This document shows positions 7,959 through 14,685 of a stretch of DNA of 24,345 nt, piece after piece (position 1 is the first letter of the stretch; each line of letters starts with the position of its first letter). The DNA lies in contig CAMHNT010000002.1 of the NCBI GenBank assembly GCA_946186535.1, positions 1 through 24,345 on the forward strand, written 5' to 3'. Under the pieces are notes generated by a model. That model had not been told where the DNA came from, made no database searches, and was given only the letters and a program-made list of their open reading frames with translations. Both the position numbers and the translations under genes were made by a program. Source of the stretch: an uncultured Clostridia bacterium. Lineage in GTDB: Bacteria > Bacillota > Clostridia > Oscillospirales > Acutalibacteraceae.

Positions 7959-8612
7959 ATGAAAGAACTTTTAAAAAAGGAATTCACACTCACAGCAGGC
8001 GCAGTAACATATCTTTTCACCGCCTTTGCGCTCATGGCGTTTATCCCCGGATATCCGATACTTGTTTCTGCATTCTTCGTTTGTTTGGGAATACAGATAA
8101 CCTTCCAGTTCGCAAGGGAGTACAACGACGTTCTTTATACTGTTCTTCTCCCTATCAACAAGAAAGATATTGTGAAAGTGAGATATCTTTTTTGTGTATG
8201 TATTCAGATGATAAGCTTTCTTATCGGCACAGCCGTCGTAATAATCAGAATGACGCTTCTGAGTGACGTAAAGGTTTATGCGGAAAACGTTCTGCTGAGT
8301 GCAAATCTGACTTATCTTGCATTTGTTCTTATTATTTTTATGCTGTTCAACATCATATTCATAGGCGGCTTTTTCAAAACAGCATATTATTACGGAAAAG
8401 TATTCGTAATTTTCGCCATAGCTGCAATGCTGACAGTCTGCGTTGCCGAAACGCTTCATCATATTCCGGGGCTTGAATTCCTCAACGCAGTCCGAGGAGA
8501 CGCAGTTTTTATCCAGGCAGGAATTCTTGGGGCAGCCGCTGCACTGTATGTAATCGGCACGATCATCTCAATGAATTCGTCCATTAAAAAATTTGAAAAG
8601 ATTGATTTATAA
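7959..8612 (+). CDS. ABC-2 type permease subunit
   Basis: The membrane subunit partnering the ATPase encoded just upstream; only 3 nt separate the stop codon from this start, so the two are co-transcribed and probably translationally coupled (AAAGGAGGAG lies at the end of the upstream gene). The 217-residue product has about six hydrophobic segments (near residues 15-30, 33-50, 78-95, 117-137, 147-165 and 187-205). The cytosolic stretch after the second segment reads EYNDVLYTVLLPINKKDIV, typical of the short ABC-2 permeases of the YtrC/ABC2_membrane_5 type, in which a conserved 'LP..KKDIV' element contacts the ATPase. The length is normal for this subfamily. Substrate unknown. Confidence 0.88.
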   Translation: MKELLKKEFTLTAGAVTYLFTAFALMAFIPGYPILVSAFFVCLGIQITFQFAREYNDVLYTVLLPINKKDIVKVRYLFCVCIQMISFLIGTAVVIIRMTLLSDVKVYAENVLLSANLTYLAFVLIIFMLFNIIFIGGFFKTAYYYGKVFVIFAIAAMLTVCVAETLHHIPGLEFLNAVRGDAVFIQAGILGAAAALYVIGTIISMNSSIKKFEKIDL

Positions 8613-8645
8613 AACATAAAATAACACTGCTTCATTAGACAAAAA

Positions 8646-8676
8646 CACCCCTGTCGGAAAAATTCCGTCAGGGGTG
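8646..8676. terminator. Bidirectional terminator between ABC operon and CBS gene
   Basis: A 14-position stem with one T-T mismatch (CACCCCTGTCGGAA at 8646-8659 with TTCCGTCAGGGGTG at 8663-8676) is bordered by AAAAA on the left, giving a T-run on the minus strand, and by CATTCTTTCT on the right. It lies between convergent stop codons and should serve both genes. Confidence 0.85.
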
Positions 8677-8684
8677 CATTCTTT

Positions 8685-9536
8685 CTACTTATTCTTTACA
8701 ATCAGTACCTTTGATATCCTTCTGTCCTCGATTTCGGAAACGGTCAGAGTTATGTGTCCGATATTGACGACGGGATGTTCGCCGGGCTGCGGAATGCGAC
8801 CGAGACTGTCAAGTATAAAAGCGGCAAGCGTTTCACATTCGTCCGGAGCATTCAGCGATTCCCCGATGAGCTTCTCGGCGTCTTCGACAAGCGTCAGTCC
8901 GTCAACGGAAAATGCATTTAAACCGAGTCGTTTTATGCTTTCGTCCTCATCGTCAAACTCATCCTGGATATTTCCGAGAATCGTTTCGACAAGATCCTCG
9001 AGCGTGATAAGTCCTTCCGTACCGCCGTACTCGTCCACAACAACAGCCATCTGAACCTTCTGCTCCGTCATAAGCGCAAACAGCTTTTCACAGTTTTTGC
9101 TCTTCGGAACGAACGGAACCGTTCTGACAATCTCCTTAAGGCTGAACTTATCCTTGACCTCACCGCACACAAAACGCAAAAGATCCTTCACATAAAGAAC
9201 GCCTGTAATATTATCTATATCCTCATGATAAACCGGTATTCTCGAATACCCGGTTTCTATCGCAAGCTTAACCGTCTCATCAAGAGTGGCGGTGTCTTCA
9301 AGCGCCGTGATATCGATTCTGTGCGTCATGATATCGCTCACAGAACGGTCGGAAAAATCAAAAATATTTTCGATTCTGCTCTTCTCATGTTCCTCTATCG
9401 TCCCGCTTTCCTCACCGGCATCAATCAGATCCAGTATTTCTTCTTCCGTAACTTCCTTTCGCTTTATCCCCAGAAAGTCAGCAAAACTCGTCTTTCCCTT
9501 TTTCCTGTCTCGTTTTTCCGAACCGTCATCGGACAT
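8685..9536 (-). CDS. CorC/HlyC-like CBS-domain protein
   Basis: A 283-residue soluble protein. A short charged N-terminus is followed by a tandem CBS pair (about 66-127 and 131-190; SDIMTHR at the start of the first, VVDEYGGTEGLITLEDLVE in the second) and a C-terminal CorC/HlyC transporter-associated domain (about 200-280, with DECETLAAFILDSLGRIP). CBS pairs usually bind adenine nucleotides and regulate a partner. The DUF21 membrane domain found in larger members is missing, so this is the short CorC-like form, linked in other bacteria to magnesium/cobalt efflux or membrane integrity. Annotation as 'hemolysin' would be misleading. It has its own promoter (9584-9612) and a GAGGAG ribosome site, and no operon partner. 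Confidence 0.9.
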   Translation of the reverse strand: MSDDGSEKRDRKKGKTSFADFLGIKRKEVTEEEILDLIDAGEESGTIEEHEKSRIENIFDFSDRSVSDIMTHRIDITALEDTATLDETVKLAIETGYSRIPVYHEDIDNITGVLYVKDLLRFVCGEVKDKFSLKEIVRTVPFVPKSKNCEKLFALMTEQKVQMAVVVDEYGGTEGLITLEDLVETILGNIQDEFDDEDESIKRLGLNAFSVDGLTLVEDAEKLIGESLNAPDECETLAAFILDSLGRIPQPGEHPVVNIGHITLTVSEIEDRRISKVLIVKNK

Positions 9537-9583
9537 CTTATAACACTCCTCATTATAATCTTTGAAAATTTATATATAGAATA

Positions 9584-9612
9584 TATATACACTCATTCCC
9601 CATTTTTGTCAA
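9584..9612 (-). promoter_or_regulatory. Promoter of the CorC-like gene
   Basis: On the minus strand: consensus -35 TTGACA (9607-9612), a 17-nt spacer, -10 TATATA (9584-9589). The adjacent hairpin-rich repeat begins just upstream of it. Confidence 0.7.
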
Positions 9613-9758
9613 GTCTTTTTTAATGCGATTCCACGGTTTTTGCATGAGTAAAAAATATGTGGGCAGTTTTAAAACATACTTGATCAAGTCGCCTTGGAGC
9701 GGCGAGGAGAACTTGTTTTTATCTTCAGGTAGGGACGCTTTCTGCCAAAGCGCCCCTC

Positions 9759-9791
9759 TTTCCAAAACAGTCCGCCGGACTGTTTTGGAAA
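9759..9791. repeat. Perfect 15-bp palindrome with 3-nt loop
   Basis: TTTCCAAAACAGTCC (9759-9773) and GGACTGTTTTGGAAA (9777-9791) are perfect inverted complements around GCC. No T-run follows on either strand, so it is not an ordinary terminator. Two shorter hairpins follow: CCCTT/AAGGG at about 9796-9808 and CCAAGGGC/GCCCTTGG at about 9829-9847. Confidence 0.85.
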
Positions 9792-9799
9792 TTCACCCT

Positions 9800-9913
9800 T
9801 GCAAAGGGCAAGATTATGCCTTCGGCGACCAAGGGCGCTGCCCTTGGAACCTGCGCATACCCCAAGGGCACTTCCTTCGGGGCGCCTTTTGAAAAAAGTG
9901 CGTCAAAAACTTT
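9800..9913 (-). repeat. Copy B of dispersed hairpin repeat
   Basis: Read on the minus strand this contains AAAGTTTTTGACGCAC, TTTTTTCAAAAGGCGCC, CCCCGAAGG, TGCCCTTGGGGTA, CCAAGGGCAGCGCCCTTGG and TCGCCGAAGGC. Positions 9863-9899 are identical over 37 nt to 16714-16750, and 9887-9913 are identical over 27 nt (opposite strand) to 24317-24343. This is the most complete copy in the window. Confidence 0.85.
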
Positions 9914-10115
9914 ATGCTGATAAAATCTTAACTGATTAAAAAAACGTAACACTCATTCTTTCCTATCACTCAAAAATAAAAAATCATTTTCAATTCACCT
10001 CTTTTTATTCATTTTAACCCGAGAGAATGTATAAATTATATTGAAATCACATGTTTTTTATTCAAATTGACCATTAAATAGTGATTAAGTTTGTATATAA
10101 ATTTTCTTATTTTCT

Positions 10116-10144
10116 TTGACGGATTGCTAAAAATATGGTACAAT
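10116..10144 (+). promoter_or_regulatory. Promoter of the minD-like gene
   Basis: -35 TTGACG (10116-10121), a 17-nt spacer ending in TGG (extended -10), -10 TACAAT (10139-10144). It predicts a leader of about 65 nt. Confidence 0.7.
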
Positions 10145-10216
10145 ATATAATGAGAATTTGGATAGTTTGATATTGTGAAAACTATGCTTTTTTCGTGCTT
10201 GAAAAGAAGGGTTGCA

Positions 10217-10954
10217 ATGAAAGACATAATTGTTATTGCCTCAGGAAAGGGCGGTACCGGAAAATCAACAGTAACCGTGGGGCTCGGAACAGTCCTCGCA
10301 AACGAGGGCTACAAAGTGCTTCTGATCGACTGTGACAGCGGCATGCGAGGTCTCGACATAATGCTCGGTATTACTCAGAATCTTGTTTTTGATATTGCCG
10401 ACGCAGTGAGCGGAAGCTGTACCGTCGAGAACACAGTTTACCCCTGTCCGGGAAAGCAAGGGCTTTTTCTTATGCCTGCACCGCTCAACGCCTATGACGA
10501 GATTGCTCCCCATGTTCTGGGTCAGCTTGTCGAAGGCGTTTCGGATATATTCGATTATATTATCATCGATTCACCGGCAGGTGTCGGAAGCGGATTCGAA
10601 GCGGCGGCTTTTCCGGCAACCAGAGCGCTGGTCGTCGTTAATACGGAACCCACGAGTATCCGGGGCGGTCAGAATGTCGCCGGGAAGCTCCGGGACTGCG
10701 GCATTGACGACATACGTCTGATAATAAACCGCTTCAGCAAAAGCACTTTCCGGAAAATGGGACTCTATGAAGATCTTGACGAAATAATAGATATCACTAC
10801 GCTTCAGCTCATCGGAATCATTCCGGAGGACTACACATTGGCTGCCGCCATTCAGTCGGGAAAAAGCGGTGATTTCACCTGTCCCGCAATGAAAACTCTG
10901 TCAAGAATTTCATCGAGACTTCAGGGGCGTATTGAACCTCTTCTTATTAAATAG
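10217..10954 (+). CDS. minD: MinD-like P-loop ATPase
   Basis: A member of the deviant Walker A ATPases of the MinD/ParA group. In rod-shaped cells MinD binds ATP, dimerises on the membrane and helps keep the division septum at mid-cell. The 245-residue product has GKGGTGKS (10-17) with the signature lysine Lys11, IDCDSGMRGLD (37-47) at switch I, IIDSPAGVGSGFEAA (116-130), and VPED-like IIPEDY at 201-206. The C-terminus (RISSRLQGRIEPLLIK) could be an amphipathic membrane-targeting helix but is not a clear match. I chose the ATG at 10217 because AGAAGG lies 6 nt upstream and the family begins at this point; the longer frame adds 14 unlikely residues. No minC or minE is adjacent: the next gene is the mgsA homologue 63 nt downstream. 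A general MinD/ParA-like positioning ATPase is the alternative. Confidence 0.85.
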   Translation: MKDIIVIASGKGGTGKSTVTVGLGTVLANEGYKVLLIDCDSGMRGLDIMLGITQNLVFDIADAVSGSCTVENTVYPCPGKQGLFLMPAPLNAYDEIAPHVLGQLVEGVSDIFDYIIIDSPAGVGSGFEAAAFPATRALVVVNTEPTSIRGGQNVAGKLRDCGIDDIRLIINRFSKSTFRKMGLYEDLDEIIDITTLQLIGIIPEDYTLAAAIQSGKSGDFTCPAMKTLSRISSRLQGRIEPLLIK

Positions 10955-11017
10955 TTTATACACTGATACGCTAACGTCTGACATCAAAATTTCTATATAT
11001 ATCGGGAGGAAAATATT

Positions 11018-11419
11018 ATGAATATTGCATTGATAGCACATGATGCAAAGAAAGAATTAATGGTACAGTTTTGCATTGCCTACTGCGGAATATTAAGCAG
11101 ACACAATCTCTGTGCAACCGGTACTACGGGAAAAATTGTTTCGGAAACAACAGGTCTGAAAATCGTAAAATTTCTGAGCGGCTCACAGGGCGGCGGTCAG
11201 CAGATCAGCGCAAAAATAGGCTGTGATGAAGTCGATATGCTTCTCTTCTTCAGAGATCCTCTTAATCCGAAGCCTCATGAACCCAATGATATGAATCTTC
11301 TCAGGATCTGCGACATGCACAACATTCCTGTCGCAACAAACATCGCAACCGCCGAGGTTCTCATTCACGGTCTTGAGAGAGGCGACCTCGACTGGCGTGA
11401 TGTTATGCGCAATCATTAA
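11018..11419 (+). CDS. mgsA: Methylglyoxal synthase homologue with altered active site
   Basis: By overall sequence this 133-residue protein is methylglyoxal synthase, which converts dihydroxyacetone phosphate to methylglyoxal and phosphate. The length is as in Bacillus. It keeps AHD (His8, Asp9), the phosphate-binding ATGTTG (33-38), SG (54-55), FFRDPLNPKPH with Asp80 and His87, and the tail IPVATNIATAEVLI. When aligned by eye with the E. coli enzyme, however, the GGDQQ motif reads GGGQQ, so the catalytic-base position (E. coli Asp71) is Gly60, and the Asp101 position is Asn90. Both aspartates have been implicated in catalysis in the E. coli enzyme. The gene has a strong GGGAGGA ribosome site and follows the minD-like gene at 63 nt, an arrangement seen near min/rodA genes in other Clostridia. 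Activity is uncertain; a ligand-sensing role is possible. Confidence 0.9.
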   Translation: MNIALIAHDAKKELMVQFCIAYCGILSRHNLCATGTTGKIVSETTGLKIVKFLSGSQGGGQQISAKIGCDEVDMLLFFRDPLNPKPHEPNDMNLLRICDMHNIPVATNIATAEVLIHGLERGDLDWRDVMRNH

Positions 11420-11556
11420 TTTCAAGTTATGAAATACCATTCAGCTTTTCTCTGCCTGACTCCTGTCGGACACAGAACTGCTGTCAGAAATCACAGTTTT
11501 TAAATTAAAATTCAGTTTTGTTTTGAGGAAATAAAAGTTTTGGAGGAAAGAATAAT

Positions 11557-12870
11557 ATGGGAGTTTTAACAAAAAAGGTCAAGGGAGCCGAGGATATCCT
11601 CCCCCGTGACAGCTACAAATGGCAGTTTGTAGAAAATGTTATGAAAAAGGAAGCCGAAAGCTTCGGCTTCAAAGAGATTCGCACACCTGTTTTTGAACAT
11701 ACGGTTCTTTTTAACAGAAGCGTCGGAGAAACGACTGACGTTGTCCAGAAAGAAATGTATACATTCGATACCAAAGGCGGAGAGAGCATCACACTTCGCC
11801 CGGAGGGTACTGCCGGTGCGGCGAGAGCTTATCTCGAACACGCACTTTATAATGAGGGTCTGCCGGTAAAGGCATACTATATGCTGACCTGCTACCGCTA
11901 CGAAAAGGCTCAGGCAGGCAGACAGAGAGAATTTCACCAGTTCGGTATGGAAACCTACGGAGCTGCCGACGCAAAGGCAGACGCAGAGATGATCTGTGCC
12001 GCTTCAAGCGTTTTCGAGAGACTGGGAATTCAGAATATTAATCTTGAAATAAATTCGATCGGCTGTCAGGACTGCCGCAAGAATTACACGGCGGCTCTGA
12101 AGAGTTATTTTGAGGGCTACAAGGACAAGCTCTGTCCTACCTGTCTTTCAAGACTCGACAGAAATCCGATGAGAATACTCGACTGCAAAAACGAGGCTTG
12201 TCACGAGATCGCAAAGGGTGCGCCTACGGTTCTGGAATACATCTGCGGCGACTGCTCGGATCACTTTGAGAGAGTAAAAACGTTTCTGGACGCAGCCGAC
12301 GTTGACTACACCGTCAACCCGACTATAGTCCGTGGTCTTGACTATTACACACGCACGGTATTTGAATTTGTGACGGACTGTATCGGCGCACAGAGCACAG
12401 TCTGCGGCGGCGGCAGATATGACGGACTTATCTCCGAGCTTGGCGGACAGCCTACTCCCTCGCTCGGCTTTGCAATGGGAATTGAACGTTTGCTCATGGT
12501 TTTGGAAGCACAGAACATTGAGATACCGAAGCCGTCAACATGTGATCTTTACATAGCCGCTCTTGGCGAGAATGCAGAGATAAAATCGTTCAGACTCATC
12601 AAGGAGCTTCGTGAAGCTTCGCTTATCGCAGAGGGAGACATCGTAGGCCGAGGACTCAGAGCACAGATGAAATACGCCGACAAGATAGGCGCCAAGTTCA
12701 GCATGGTTATCGGCGACGACGACATCACAGCGAACAAAGCAAAGATCAAGAATATGGCAAACGGCGAGCAGTTTGAAGTACCGCTTGACGAAGGATTCTT
12801 GAACGCTTTTCTGGAGAAGTATCTCGAAAACTATCAGAAAACAATTTCAATGTCATTGACGCAGAATTAA
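11557..12870 (+). CDS. hisS: Histidyl-tRNA synthetase
   Basis: This class II aminoacyl-tRNA synthetase charges tRNA-His. The 437-residue product starts with the family-typical GAEDILPRDSYKWQ. It shows the motif 2 region (CYRYEKAQAGRQREFHQFG), the histidine-binding LRPEGTA, the HisA element GLDYYTRTVFEF, HisB GGGRYDGL, and motif 3 GFAMGIERL; a C-terminal anticodon-binding domain covers roughly the last 95 residues. An insertion with four cysteines (CQDC, CPTC, then C-x4-C and CGDC further on) lies between motifs 2 and HisA, as in other Firmicute enzymes. GGAGG stands about 10 nt before the ATG. The 137-nt upstream region shows no T-box features. A strong terminator follows directly (12894-12925), which separates it from the MORN gene and from aspS, its usual downstream partner. 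Confidence 0.97.
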   Translation: MGVLTKKVKGAEDILPRDSYKWQFVENVMKKEAESFGFKEIRTPVFEHTVLFNRSVGETTDVVQKEMYTFDTKGGESITLRPEGTAGAARAYLEHALYNEGLPVKAYYMLTCYRYEKAQAGRQREFHQFGMETYGAADAKADAEMICAASSVFERLGIQNINLEINSIGCQDCRKNYTAALKSYFEGYKDKLCPTCLSRLDRNPMRILDCKNEACHEIAKGAPTVLEYICGDCSDHFERVKTFLDAADVDYTVNPTIVRGLDYYTRTVFEFVTDCIGAQSTVCGGGRYDGLISELGGQPTPSLGFAMGIERLLMVLEAQNIEIPKPSTCDLYIAALGENAEIKSFRLIKELREASLIAEGDIVGRGLRAQMKYADKIGAKFSMVIGDDDITANKAKIKNMANGEQFEVPLDEGFLNAFLEKYLENYQKTISMSLTQN

Positions 12871-12893
12871 ATTTTAAATATCAAAAAATCAAG

Positions 12894-12925
12894 TCTGTAC
12901 AGTGAGTTCCGATTCACTGTACAGA
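12894..12925 (+). terminator. Terminator of hisS
   Basis: A perfect 12-bp stem (TCTGTACAGTGA at 12894-12905 with TCACTGTACAGA at 12914-12925) and an 8-nt loop, followed by TTCTGCATATTTTAT. It isolates hisS transcription from the following block. Confidence 0.8.
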
Positions 12926-12992
12926 TTCTGCATATTTTATAAAAAGTCCGCAGCACATAATATATTATACCAAATTTTGGGGAAAGGAGAAG

Positions 12993-13016
12993 TATGATAG
13001 GCTTTACTCTATCATA
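12993..13016 (+). promoter_or_regulatory. Inverted repeat over the MORN gene start codon
   Basis: TATGATAG (12993-13000) and CTATCATA (13009-13016) are perfect inverted complements around an 8-nt loop, and the left arm contains the ATG. A hairpin here would bury the start codon next to its AAAGGAG ribosome site (12983-12989). It could equally be a protein operator. Function is inferred. Confidence 0.45.
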
Positions 13017-13440
13017 CAAGATGTTTTTTATGAACTCAATTAATTTTAATACTCTGTCTGAAGAATATATAAAAGGAAACGGTACTTTGTTTGATGGCGA
13101 TATATGTTGGGAAGATTATGATATTTATAATAAGCCTGCATCTGAAGGAGGCAAACCCTTTACAGGATTACTTTATGAGACTTATGATAATGGGAAAATT
13201 GCTTTTTATGGATATGTTACAGATGGAGGATATGATGGCGAAAAGGTGTGTTTTTATAAAAATGGACAGATAGAATCTTATTGTAAAATGAAGCTTGGGG
13301 CATACTATGGAAAACTCTATGAATGGTATGAAAATGGTCAATTAAAAGAATTCAGAGAAAAATCTGAAGATTATAAGCATGAATGGATCAAGAGATGGGA
13401 TGAAAATGGGGTGCTGTTGGAAGACCGTCAATTAAAATGA
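12994..13440 (+). CDS. MORN-repeat protein, YwqK-like immunity/antitoxin
   Basis: A 148-residue protein. Its C-terminal two thirds are four MORN_2-type units of 22-24 residues (about 56-78, 79-101, 104-126, 127-148), each with a [YF]xNG or WxENG core preceded by G-x-x-x-x-[YW]. It resembles the YwqK family, annotated as antitoxin or immunity proteins of polymorphic LXG-type toxins in Bacilli. The first 55 residues are not repetitive and have no signal peptide, so the protein is probably cytosolic. The start at 12994 is set by AAAGGAG 4 nt upstream; the ATGs at 13021 and 13030 lack ribosome sites. The stop overlaps a possible start of the endonuclease V frame (ATGA), so the two form a coupled pair. 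Base composition is visibly more AT-rich than the flanking synthetase genes, consistent with transfer. No toxin gene is adjacent. The immunity role is inferred from family and context. Confidence 0.8.
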   Translation: MIGFTLSYKMFFMNSINFNTLSEEYIKGNGTLFDGDICWEDYDIYNKPASEGGKPFTGLLYETYDNGKIAFYGYVTDGGYDGEKVCFYKNGQIESYCKMKLGAYYGKLYEWYENGQLKEFREKSEDYKHEWIKRWDENGVLLEDRQLK

Positions 13441-13457
13441 GTTTTGGGGTGGTAAGG

Positions 13458-14162
13458 ATGAATAATAATGATCATAGCCAATTACAGCAGGAATTCATAA
13501 CTGTACAGAATTCGTTAAAGACACGAATAGACTGCACGGATCATATTTCGGAGTCTGATATAAAGACTGTTGCAGGTGTAGATCTGGCTTACTGGAAAAA
13601 TGAAAATGATGAAGAATATGCTGTATGCTGCGTTGTGGTGATCGATTACGCTGCACATGACATTATAGAAAAGCAGCATTACAGCGGTAAAATCGATGTG
13701 CCGTATATGCCCGGGTTCCTTGCATTCCGTGAACTGCCGCTTGTTTTAAAAGCAGTTGAGAAACTGGAAAATAAGCCCGATCTTTTCATGTTTGACGGAA
13801 ACGGCTACCTTCATCCGAGACACATGGGAATTGCTACACACGCAGCTTTTTACTTAGAGACTCCCACTATCGGGATAGCCAAAACATACTATCGTGTCGA
13901 AAAGAGATTAAACTATATAGATCCTGATGTAACGGCAGGTTCATTTTCTGATATTGAATTGAATGGTGAAGTGTATGGAAGAGTGCTCAGAACACAGAAT
14001 GGTATCAAGCCTGTTTTTCTGTCTGTCGGTAATTACATTTCTCTTGATACAGCAACCGATATTACAATGAAGCTGATCAGCAAAGAAAGTCATGTACCTA
14101 TTCCAACAAGATTAGCTGATATAGAAACACATTATGAACGAAAGCAATTAATGGAAGGTTAA
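13458..14162 (+). CDS. nfi: Endonuclease V
   Basis: This enzyme cuts DNA (in some lineages RNA) at the second phosphodiester bond 3' to deoxyinosine/inosine, initiating repair of deaminated adenine. With the ATG at 13458 the product has 234 residues, close to the family norm. All key residues are present at family spacing: Asp42 (VAGVDLAY), the PYMPG wedge (82-86), Glu92 (FRE), Asp113 (FDGNG), His119, Lys142 (IGIAK) and Asp197 (SLD). Start choice is open: the ATG at 13437 overlaps the MORN stop in an ATGA and would add seven residues, whereas 13458 has GGGGTGG upstream and matches the family N-terminus better. In Bacillus subtilis the homologue YwqL is encoded directly after YwqK and the deaminase-type toxin YwqJ; the same MORN-then-endonuclease order here suggests a shared origin. 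Confidence 0.93.
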   Translation: MNNNDHSQLQQEFITVQNSLKTRIDCTDHISESDIKTVAGVDLAYWKNENDEEYAVCCVVVIDYAAHDIIEKQHYSGKIDVPYMPGFLAFRELPLVLKAVEKLENKPDLFMFDGNGYLHPRHMGIATHAAFYLETPTIGIAKTYYRVEKRLNYIDPDVTAGSFSDIELNGEVYGRVLRTQNGIKPVFLSVGNYISLDTATDITMKLISKESHVPIPTRLADIETHYERKQLMEG

Positions 14163-14165
14163 CCT

Positions 14166-14228
14166 ATGTATGAACAAGATTATATAGACGTTATGCTTAC
14201 AGAATATGATGATATGAACTTGTATTGA
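14166..14228 (+). pseudogene. Twenty-codon ORF, possible truncated gene start
   Basis: MYEQDYIDVMLTEYDDMNLY begins 3 nt after the endonuclease V stop codon. Its composition looks coding, but it ends after 20 residues. It may be the remaining 5' end of a gene that was third in this cluster. No family recognised; a chance frame is possible. Confidence 0.3.
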
Positions 14229-14233
14229 CTTAA

Positions 14234-14389
14234 ATAGAGCAGGAAGTCACAGAGTATGTTGTACTCAGTATAACAAGTGCTATGGACATTATAGCAAACG
14301 ACATTATTATTTTCACTTTACTATATTATAAACTGATTGTGGGAGCTTTCCGGTCGCCCCTACACCCCTTCGGGATCATCTATCTATGA
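14234..14389 (+). pseudogene. Gene remnant with hydrophobic segment
   Basis: An open frame without a usable start codon encodes 51 codons beginning IEQEVTEYVVLSITSAMD and continuing through a hydrophobic stretch (about residues 19-35) to YYKL. It lies in a different frame from the 20-codon ORF just upstream. The sequence looks protein-like in its first 35 residues; the rest (from the GC-rich GGGAGCTTTCC at 14341) looks unrelated. Interpreted as a decayed membrane protein gene; weak evidence. Confidence 0.3.
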
Positions 14390-14555
14390 GAATTTATTTG
14401 TGTCGTTTACTATAGCCTGAATCCCTGAAACTCAAAACTGTCAAACCGTATAAAAGACCGCATAAATACAGCGTTTATTAACGATTAATGATTACGAAAT
14501 TCTTTCACCCAATGGGTGAAGAAATTTTAGAGAAAAAAATCGGCTAAAAACATAG
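14390..14555. other. Non-coding spacer with one hairpin
   Basis: No gene seen. TTCACCC (14504-14510) and GGGTGAA (14514-14520) form a perfect 7-bp stem around AAT, followed by GAAATTTTAG. It could be a weak terminator for the block upstream. Confidence 0.4.
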
Positions 14556-14675
14556 GCTATATCAGGCTTTATCGCATTTCTATTTAATTTCAACTTCACG
14601 GATTCAGGTCTGATTCTGGCTGTATGGGGAATAGAAATCGGCATTAAAAAGATGATTGACAAGAAAGGTAAATAA
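14556..14675 (+). pseudogene. 3' remnant of a membrane protein gene
   Basis: A 39-codon open frame following a TAG and lacking a start codon encodes a hydrophobic segment, then GLILAVWGIEIGIKK and a basic tail MIDKKGK before TAA. The amphipathic-to-basic pattern resembles the C-terminus of a small membrane protein. The probable aspS promoter overlaps its last codons. Family not recognised. Confidence 0.35.
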
Positions 14676-14685
14676 ATGCTATTAT
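14656..14685 (+). promoter_or_regulatory. Probable aspS promoter
   Basis: -35 TTGACA (14656-14661), an 18-nt spacer, -10 TATTAT (14680-14685). A second TTGACA at 14701 has no good -10 partner at the right distance. The leader would be about 95 nt, too short for a T-box. Confidence 0.5.

Larger units (their letters stand above)
9620..10115. other. Non-coding region with repeat cluster and AT-rich spacer
   Basis: No supported gene. The left part (about 9735-9925) is packed with hairpins and contains repeat copy B. The right part (about 9930-10115) is AT-rich spacer leading to the minD-like promoter, in which I see nothing further. Open frames here (for example 9553-9765 and 9725-9952, minus) coincide with the palindromes and lack ribosome sites. 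Confidence 0.7.

Noticed and set aside
7113..8612. ABC pair as a bacitracin-type resistance operon
   Set aside because: The subunits fit the broad BcrA/YtrB class, but there is no adjacent two-component system or GntR regulator to support a specific substrate.
9553..9952. Two minus-strand and one plus-strand frames over the repeat cluster
   Set aside because: They coincide with palindromes and repeat copy B and have no start signals.
11420..11556. T-box leader upstream of hisS
   Set aside because: The interval is too short and lacks a recognisable T-box sequence or antiterminator; only a weak AACTG/CAGTT hairpin is present.
14330..14400. GC-rich GGGAGCTTTCCGGTCGCCCC segment as the 3' end of a group II intron or insertion sequence
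   Set aside because: No domain V-like hairpin, reverse transcriptase, transposase or paired inverted ends could be found around it.
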